Shown here: positions 6,201 to 11,091 of the stretch, piece after piece
Layout: the number at the start of each line of letters is the position of its first letter
How positions within the stretch are numbered: position 1 is the stretch's first letter
Source of the DNA: an uncultured bacterium
GTDB taxonomy: Bacteria > CAIJMQ01
Direction: 5' to 3'
DNA: 11,091 bases
NCBI GenBank assembly: GCA_903821905.1
Contig: CAIJMQ010000093.1
Coordinates: 1-11,091 of the forward strand
Notes under the pieces: model-generated
What the model was told of the DNA's origin: nothing
The model's input: the letters and a program-made list of their open reading frames with translations, nothing else
Databases searched by the model: none
Position numbers and translations under genes: made by a program

Positions 6201-7901
6201 TTATTTCCCAGGTTTTGCAGTTTCCTTGCTCTCAAATTTCCCTTTTTCTTCAGCAGATGTCTTTTTCACTTGATATCCTGTTTCCCCCGGCAATATTACT
6301 ACAACCTCACCCTCTTTTAATCCACTTTTTACCTCTACCATATCCTCATTACTACTACCAAGTTCAACTTCCCTAATTTCCATTCTACTTCCCCTTAAAA
6401 CAGAACATGTAGAATGGCCTTCTCTTTCCGATGTTACAGCCAAAGGAACTACAAGAACATTTTCCAATTTTTCAACTAAAACTTCTGCGTTCACAGACAT
6501 GCCAGGCTTTAGTAAATCAAAACCCTGCCCATTTTTATCAAGAGAAACTTCAATGAGATAAACGTTTAAATCCGGATTCATCCACTTAAAATTAGCATCA
6601 GGTAAAGGAGAAATCTTCTTCACTTCTCCGGTAAAGGTTTTGTCAGGGAAAGCATCTACTTTTACAATAGTTTTCTGCCCGAGTTTTATTTTCTCTACTG
6701 AAGCTTCATGAATTCTTATCTCCACTCCCATACTGCTAAAATCTGGCAAATTTAACAATGCTTCACGATTACGGACATTTGTACCAGCTTGAATAGGGTC
6801 TTGAGAACGCCAAGGATTGTCACTTGACGCATAGGTAACAAGCCCGGGTTGAGTTGCCCTGATTGTGCAATTAGCAATATCTCGTTCAGCATCGCTAAGA
6901 TTATTTTTGCGTTCAAGATATGTAGCTTCCGTACTTTTAACGTCCGCTTCGGACTTGATAATCTCCGAGTCGCATTTAGCTTTTGTTCTGTCCAATTCTC
7001 TCAGGGATTCACGATAATTAGAAAGAAGTAATGCCACTTGTTTGGGAAAGTCATAATCAAGGAAAAGTTGATATCCTAACTTGGAATTTTCTGAAGATGC
7101 TTCCTGTTGTTGTAAAGAAAATCTGTCTGCATCTAATTCACTTTTTGTTATATATTCCTTTTCAGATAATTTTTCACTCCATTGGACTCTATCTTTCGCC
7201 CGCGCAACTTCTTCTTTAGTAAGATCTATACTATTCTCAAGTTCTCTTTTCTTATTAAGAGCTTCTCCTTCCAACTGCTGATTTGCTATCAACTCTGAAA
7301 AATTTATATTCCCATCCACACTTGCAATAATCTCAGCAGCCAATTTCTCCCCTAAATATTTTTCTAAATCTATCTTCGCAAACTTAACGTTCAATCCTGC
7401 CTGTATAATATCGCTCTCGTTTTGTTTTTTCTGTATTTCAAGATTCTGTTGTGCCTGCGTATAAGATGACAAACTATTCTCCACGCTTATCCTTAACTCT
7501 TCTGCACGGTCATCTAAATCCTTTGAATCAAGTTTAATAAGGATTTTGCTATCCTGCACATCCTTTTCAGTGATTAATACCCCTTCATCAATTACCTCAA
7601 GAATATTTCTCTGCCCAGGGACTTCATTAATAATCTTCTGAGAACGTAATGCTTTGAGATTTCCACCTTCAATAACAGATACCACCAAGTTTTCTCTTTT
7701 AACCTGATATGTAATAAGTGTTGATATTTTTCTTCTACCTTGAACAATTCCATTAATAAACAAAATCAAGCAGATCAAAATAACTCCACCAGCCAAGAAA
7801 AATTTGTTTTTACCCTGTAATGCTTTAGATGATACAGTTTTAATAAACGACCAAGTTATATTCCAATGAGATTTAGTTGTTTTCACCACTGATTTTCCCA
7901 T
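6201..7901 (-). CDS. MacA/HlyD-like periplasmic adaptor subunit, long form
   Basis: This 566-residue membrane-fusion protein has a short cytoplasmic N-terminus and one membrane anchor (about 34-52). Two half lipoyl motifs (about 72-128 and 345-375, the latter with IRATQPGLVTYAS) flank a long helical hairpin (about 130-345) rich in Glu, Lys, Gln and Leu. A beta-barrel (about 390-480) and membrane-proximal domain (about 485-545) complete it. It would bridge the MacB-type permease and the TolC-like channel across the periplasm. At 566 residues it is much longer than E. coli MacA (about 370), mostly through the hairpin. The ATG at 7901 is chosen because AAGGAG lies six bases upstream. Further upstream in-frame starts (ATG 7931, TTG 7934) lack such a site. 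The chosen start still overlaps the end of the TolC-like gene by 29 bp. Confidence 0.92.
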   Translation of the reverse strand: MGKSVVKTTKSHWNITWSFIKTVSSKALQGKNKFFLAGGVILICLILFINGIVQGRRKISTLITYQVKRENLVVSVIEGGNLKALRSQKIINEVPGQRNILEVIDEGVLITEKDVQDSKILIKLDSKDLDDRAEELRISVENSLSSYTQAQQNLEIQKKQNESDIIQAGLNVKFAKIDLEKYLGEKLAAEIIASVDGNINFSELIANQQLEGEALNKKRELENSIDLTKEEVARAKDRVQWSEKLSEKEYITKSELDADRFSLQQQEASSENSKLGYQLFLDYDFPKQVALLLSNYRESLRELDRTKAKCDSEIIKSEADVKSTEATYLERKNNLSDAERDIANCTIRATQPGLVTYASSDNPWRSQDPIQAGTNVRNREALLNLPDFSSMGVEIRIHEASVEKIKLGQKTIVKVDAFPDKTFTGEVKKISPLPDANFKWMNPDLNVYLIEVSLDKNGQGFDLLKPGMSVNAEVLVEKLENVLVVPLAVTSEREGHSTCSVLRGSRMEIREVELGSSNEDMVEVKSGLKEGEVVVILPGETGYQVKKTSAEEKGKFESKETAKPGK

Positions 7902-9474
7902 AGAGGTCTCCTTTCCATACTCCACTTTCATCAATTTCCAAAGTTTCAGTATCTCTTAAAAATTCCAGATAAGAAACTAAATAGTTTACAATTGCAGTTG
8001 ATAAAGAATTCTTTGCATTCAGATAGGACTCTTGGGCATCAAGTAAATCCCGCGTAGTTGCTCTGCCAGCCTGAAGCAGTAAATCTGTCCCTTCCACTCT
8101 ATTACTTGCAAGTTTAAGGCTTTTATCTTGAATAAGATATGTCTGGTATAACTCTTCCAAATCTCGGCATAGATTCAAAATGTCAAGTTTCATCTCGTCT
8201 CTTGTTTGAGTAACATTTCTTTTTTGTCTCTCAAAGTTAATCAAAGCCTCTCTAAAAGTATTTCTTTCTGGAACTTTATTTACTGGCAATTCCAAATCCA
8301 AAGCCGCTGTGTAAGATGGTTTCTCAAGCTCAAAAGTAGGCTTATTTTCTACAGGAGTAAGACTTTTAACACCTAGATTTAAATCAAGCTTAGTCCTCAA
8401 CGCATTTAAAGCAATATCTACATTTCTCTTGTCATCTTCCAACTGGTCATAAGCTGTCATTAAATCAAGTCTCTTCTCGAGAGCCAACTTTATAGATTCC
8501 TGTGGGTCAAGTTTTATTTCAGACATCCCCTTTTCTAAAAACGTTTCTAATACACTGACTTCAAGCGAAATTTTTACTTCCGGAGACAGACCCAAAAATA
8601 TTTTAAACTCATCAAGGAGTTGTTGGTAATCATTATTGGCGGAAATCCAACTTTGATACGCTCTATATTCATCCTGCCTTGTTTGTCCTACTTCAATAAG
8701 AGTCGCTCTACCCGCTTCAGAAAGCATTTCTATTCTCTCTCTTGTTTGTTTTAAGTAAGTGTAATTCTTGGAGTAATTTTCGAGATTGTTTTTTACTTCC
8801 AGTAGAGTGAAATACTTATCTGCAACAGTTACAGAAAAACTCCTCTGATATCTCAAAAAAGACCTTATTTGATATATTACGTCTCTCTCTGTCTGGATTA
8901 ACCCTGCTTGGGCAACGCTTCTCCCTGCACCTCTGAAGAGCGGTTGAAGTATATCCAAACCAACAACCGTTTGAAAAGTTTCATCTACATTCCCGGTTAT
9001 ATACTTGAGATATTCTTGAGCAATATTAAATGTTATTTGAGTCCCTTGAGCCAGCCATTTTATAAGATTTAAATTCAAACCTGCAGCTACATTTTCCGTT
9101 CCAGCGTTATCTTCTTCCCATGTTACTGTTCCGTCTATTCCATACCGTAAGCTGTAGTTATATCTCTGTGAAATCAAAGCTAAGGTTTTTAGGTAAACAT
9201 CCTCTTTAGCTGTTTGATAATCTCTATTATTTCTCGTAGCAATAATCAAAACATCTTTAAGGCTTAAAGGAGTATCTTCTGAAGGAGCCTCCTGTGTTGT
9301 TGGGAACTCAATATCCCATGGAATTTTCTCGGGGGTAACCTCTTTCGTCTTCTTCTCTAAGACCTTATAAACCTCTCTGTCAGCAGAAGTTTTTATTCGT
9401 GTAGCACTACATCCTGCAAGAAAAAAAATCATTAAAACCAGCGCTATATTACTAACACAATTTAGTTGTTTCAT
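7873..9474 (-). CDS. TolC-family outer-membrane efflux lipoprotein
   Basis: This 533-residue protein begins with a lipoprotein signal peptide: MKQLNC, a hydrophobic core, then the lipobox LAGC with Cys22 as the lipidated residue. The rest follows the outer membrane efflux protein pattern, two homologous halves (about 75-300 and 310-510). Each ends in helices of the kind EAGRATLIEVGQTRQDEYRAYQ (first half) and QAGRATTRDLLDAQESYLNA (second half), the latter a strong TolC-family signature. It would trimerise to a channel-tunnel in the outer membrane and dock on the adaptor encoded next. A polar linker of about 50 residues follows the lipid anchor. The gene starts 11 bp after marR without a clear ribosome site, suggesting coupled translation, and overlaps the adaptor start. 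All the channel features expected from sequence are present. Confidence 0.95.
   Translation of the reverse strand: MKQLNCVSNIALVLMIFFLAGCSATRIKTSADREVYKVLEKKTKEVTPEKIPWDIEFPTTQEAPSEDTPLSLKDVLIIATRNNRDYQTAKEDVYLKTLALISQRYNYSLRYGIDGTVTWEEDNAGTENVAAGLNLNLIKWLAQGTQITFNIAQEYLKYITGNVDETFQTVVGLDILQPLFRGAGRSVAQAGLIQTERDVIYQIRSFLRYQRSFSVTVADKYFTLLEVKNNLENYSKNYTYLKQTRERIEMLSEAGRATLIEVGQTRQDEYRAYQSWISANNDYQQLLDEFKIFLGLSPEVKISLEVSVLETFLEKGMSEIKLDPQESIKLALEKRLDLMTAYDQLEDDKRNVDIALNALRTKLDLNLGVKSLTPVENKPTFELEKPSYTAALDLELPVNKVPERNTFREALINFERQKRNVTQTRDEMKLDILNLCRDLEELYQTYLIQDKSLKLASNRVEGTDLLLQAGRATTRDLLDAQESYLNAKNSLSTAIVNYLVSYLEFLRDTETLEIDESGVWKGDLYGKISGENN
7908..7914 (-). promoter_or_regulatory. Internal ribosome binding site of the adaptor gene
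   Basis: AAAGGAG on the minus strand, six bases before the ATG at 7901 and lying inside the 3' end of the TolC-like reading frame. It is the only clear Shine-Dalgarno sequence that I see within the six-gene operon and it decides the adaptor start. Confidence 0.8.
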
Positions 9475-9485
9475 TGTTTTGTTCT

Positions 9486-9947
9486 TTATTTATGGGTCGT
9501 TTGGGCACAATTCAAAGGAGATTTCCCGATAAGTTTATTCAGCTCTTCAAGATGGACAACTAATTTCTTTTGTTCATCAGAAGAAAGATTCCCCAATAGT
9601 TGAACCACACGTTTTTTTCTAAGCCGTTTTTGGGTCTGAATGAACTTTTTCCCGTTACCAATTAAACAAAGCCTCGTTATTCTTCTATCCTTCTCGTCTG
9701 TTATTCTGCTTACAAATTTAGATTTCACCAACCTATCCACAATAGAACTAACAGTAGCCCGGCTAACTCCTGTAATTTCTGCTATCTGACTCATAGAAAG
9801 TTCGCCTTGAGCTGCCAATATCCACATAATCCTCATTTGAGCAAAGGTTATATTGTGTAAAAGAGGTTTTTTAGACGAATGAGAATGCATAGTTCTCATT
9901 ACCCTACTAAACAAAAATTCTATCTTTTCAACGTTTACCGTATCCAT
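9486..9947 (-). CDS. MarR-family transcriptional regulator
   Basis: This 153-residue protein has the winged-helix layout of the MarR family: N-terminal dimerisation helices (about 3-22), the HTH with LSMSQIAEITGVSRATVSSIVDRL (50-73, recognition helix about 62-73), and the beta-wing with the conserved DEKDRR (84-89). Long C-terminal dimerisation helices (about 97-140) complete it. MarR proteins are dimeric repressors that release DNA when they bind small phenolic or other ligands, and they often control adjacent efflux genes. As first gene of the efflux operon, with tandem palindromes over its own promoter, it most likely represses the whole operon including itself. The ATG at 9947 gives the normal N-terminus. 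Its ribosome site is weak (AAAGAA). The inducer is unknown. Confidence 0.96.
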   Translation of the reverse strand: MDTVNVEKIEFLFSRVMRTMHSHSSKKPLLHNITFAQMRIMWILAAQGELSMSQIAEITGVSRATVSSIVDRLVKSKFVSRITDEKDRRITRLCLIGNGKKFIQTQKRLRKKRVVQLLGNLSSDEQKKLVVHLEELNKLIGKSPLNCAQTTHK

Positions 9948-9957
9948 TTCTTTATAT

Positions 9958-9989
9958 TAGTTAGAATAGCTAATAGTTAGATTTGCTAA
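9958..9989 (-). promoter_or_regulatory. Tandem MarR operator candidates
   Basis: Two 16-bp direct repeats (9974-9989 and 9958-9973) match at 14 of 16 positions. On the minus strand they read TTAGCAAATCTAACTA and TTAGCTATTCTAACTA. Each contains a 13-bp palindrome TTAG-N5-CTAA (9977-9989 and 9961-9973). The first abuts the -10 box and both lie over the predicted start and leader, so a dimer bound to each would block the promoter. Further TATATTAG copies flank the array (9953-9960 and 9991-9998). Size and position fit MarR operators. Confidence 0.75.
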
Positions 9990-10017
9990 GTATATTAGGT
10001 TGGAAAATCAAAGTCAA
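9989..10017 (-). promoter_or_regulatory. Sigma70-type promoter of the marR-efflux-patatin operon
   Basis: On the minus strand TTGACT (10012-10017), a 17-bp spacer and TATACT (9989-9994), with predicted start near 9982, about 35 nt before the marR ATG. The -35 box overlaps the stop codon (10014-10016) of the hldD-like gene, so there is no separate intergenic spacer upstream. Confidence 0.8.
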
Positions 10018-10991
10018 TGCTCAAGATAAGAATTACCTTTCAGAAGATAATTCTTCACGTAATCCGATACCGCTTCTTTTAGTGTATGAGTTTTCTTTAT
10101 ATATCCTGCGTTCTTTAGCTTTTTCATATCGGCTTGGGTAAAGTACTGATATTTATCCTTTATGGGATTAGGCATATCTATATATTCAATATCCACTTCT
10201 TTTCCCATCGCTTCAAAAACCGCCGTTACAAGTTTACAAAAACTTTCTGCTTTTCCTGTACCGATATTAAATATTCCGTTTGCTTTTTTATTCTCAAATA
10301 TGAAAAGCGTCATTTCTACCGCATCCTTGATATATAAAAAATCTCTCATTTGATAACCATCTTTATATTGTGGGTTATAGGATTTAAAAAGTTGAACTTT
10401 ACCATCTCGTTTTATCTGCCTGAATGCTTTCAGAACCATACTTCTCATATTACCTTTGTGGTATTCATTAGGACCAAAACAATTGAAGTATTTGAGTCCT
10501 GCAATATATTTTAATAAACCTCCTTTATAAGCCCACAAGTCAAATAGATGTTTTGAACAGGCATAGGGATTCAGCGGTTTCAATTTTCCAAGATAAGAGT
10601 GCTCGTCACAAAAACCTTCCTGTCCGTTTCCATATGTAGCTGCGGAGGAAGCGTATACTAACCTCTTGTTATTTTTGATACACCATATTGCTATTTTCTT
10701 TGTATACTCATAGTTGTTCTGCATCAGATAATCAGCATCATATACAGTCGTAGAACTCTCGGCACCCATATGAATGATACCGTCTACTTTATTCCCAAAT
10801 TTACCCTTTTCGAGCTTTTCAATAAATTCATCTTTATCTATGGATTCTTTAAATTCTAAATTGGTAAGGTTGCCCCATTTTTTACATTTATCAAGCACAT
10901 CGACAACCAAGATTTCAGTATATCCCCTTAAATTAAGCCCCCATACAATAGCACTGCCAATAAATCCAGCACCACCTGTCACTATAATCAT
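10014..10991 (-). CDS. hldD: ADP-L-glycero-D-manno-heptose 6-epimerase
   Basis: This 325-residue protein is an extended short-chain dehydrogenase/reductase that matches HldD (RfaD) along its length. The Rossmann motif TGGAGFIG is at 5-12 and Asp31 ends the second strand. The active site has Ser115/116 in YASSAATYG and the YxxxK pair Tyr143/Lys147 in NPYACSK. HldD-specific segments include HMGAESSTT (74-82), KYFNCFGPNEYHKG (167-180), FNIGTGKAESF and QYFTQADMKKLKNAGY near the end. The enzyme inverts C6 of ADP-heptose to give the L-glycero-D-manno-heptose used in the lipopolysaccharide inner core, in the cytosol with bound NAD(P). E. coli HldD has 310 residues, so the length is normal. The start ATG at 10991 has no obvious ribosome site. 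A second gene probably ends 38 bp upstream, suggesting a cotranscribed unit extending beyond the window. Confidence 0.93.
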   Translation of the reverse strand: MIIVTGGAGFIGSAIVWGLNLRGYTEILVVDVLDKCKKWGNLTNLEFKESIDKDEFIEKLEKGKFGNKVDGIIHMGAESSTTVYDADYLMQNNYEYTKKIAIWCIKNNKRLVYASSAATYGNGQEGFCDEHSYLGKLKPLNPYACSKHLFDLWAYKGGLLKYIAGLKYFNCFGPNEYHKGNMRSMVLKAFRQIKRDGKVQLFKSYNPQYKDGYQMRDFLYIKDAVEMTLFIFENKKANGIFNIGTGKAESFCKLVTAVFEAMGKEVDIEYIDMPNPIKDKYQYFTQADMKKLKNAGYIKKTHTLKEAVSDYVKNYLLKGNSYLEH

Positions 10992-11029
10992 ATTTTGAAA
11001 TTTTAAAAGTTAATTAATAGGAAGAAACT

Positions 11030-11091
11030 TTATTGAGGATAGATTGTTCTGCCGTCCTTTAGTTTTACTGGTTCGGGCTTACCTGAACCTA
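11030..11091 (-). CDS. 3' end of an unidentified gene (partial, cut by window edge)
   Basis: An open minus-strand frame enters from the right edge and ends at TAA (11030-11032). The visible C-terminus reads GSGKPEPVKLKDGRTIYPQ. The other two minus-strand frames hit stops, and this short tail has a reasonable coding character, with codon use like its neighbours. It lies 38 bp upstream of hldD on the same strand. Twenty residues are too few to name a family. Confidence 0.5.
   Translation of the reverse strand, partial: GSGKPEPVKLKDGRTIYPQ

Noticed and set aside
7902-7934. Upstream starts (ATG 7931, TTG 7934) for the adaptor
   Set aside because: No ribosome site precedes them, and they lengthen the overlap with the TolC-like gene. 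The start at 7901 has AAGGAG at proper spacing.

Overview
The window comes from an AT-rich, Gram-negative bacterium. Evidence for an outer membrane is a lipoprotein outer-membrane efflux channel of the TolC type, a periplasmic adaptor, and an ADP-heptose epimerase of lipopolysaccharide core synthesis. The style of the proteins (separate MacB-type ATPase and permease, a lipobox-bearing TolC homologue, an FmdB zinc ribbon, a leucine-rich-repeat-variant membrane protein) recalls uncultured lineages such as Omnitrophota or other PVC-related phyla. This placement is an inference from protein character and is not proven.

Left part (1-3300): a minus-strand gene of unknown function with a possible nuclease-like N-terminus diverges from a plus-strand pair, a five-helix membrane protein ending in LRV repeats and a HIT-family nucleotide hydrolase. 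Facing the HIT gene is a secreted LysM protein. It diverges from a small FmdB-type zinc-ribbon protein, and each of these two genes has its own recognisable sigma70-type promoter.

Centre (3350-9947, minus strand): a compact six-gene operon, read right to left: MarR regulator, TolC-like outer-membrane lipoprotein, large MacA/HlyD-like adaptor, MacB-type ATPase, MacB-type permease, patatin-like phospholipase. Gaps are 11 bp or overlaps of 8-29 bp, so translation is probably coupled throughout. Together the genes encode a complete tripartite ABC efflux or export machine plus a lipid acyl hydrolase. A near-consensus promoter (TTGACT-N17-TATACT) lies immediately in front of marR. Directly downstream of its -10 box are two 16-bp tandem repeats, each carrying the palindrome TTAG-N5-CTAA, a very good candidate for the MarR autoregulatory operator.

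Right part (10014-11091): an HldD-type ADP-L-glycero-D-manno-heptose 6-epimerase, preceded by the apparent 3' end of another minus-strand gene cut by the window edge. The -35 box of the efflux operon overlaps the hldD stop codon.

No tRNA, rRNA, CRISPR array, transposase or phage gene was seen. The most interesting items are the patatin lipase built into the end of a drug-efflux-like operon and the clear MarR operator/promoter arrangement that would control both.
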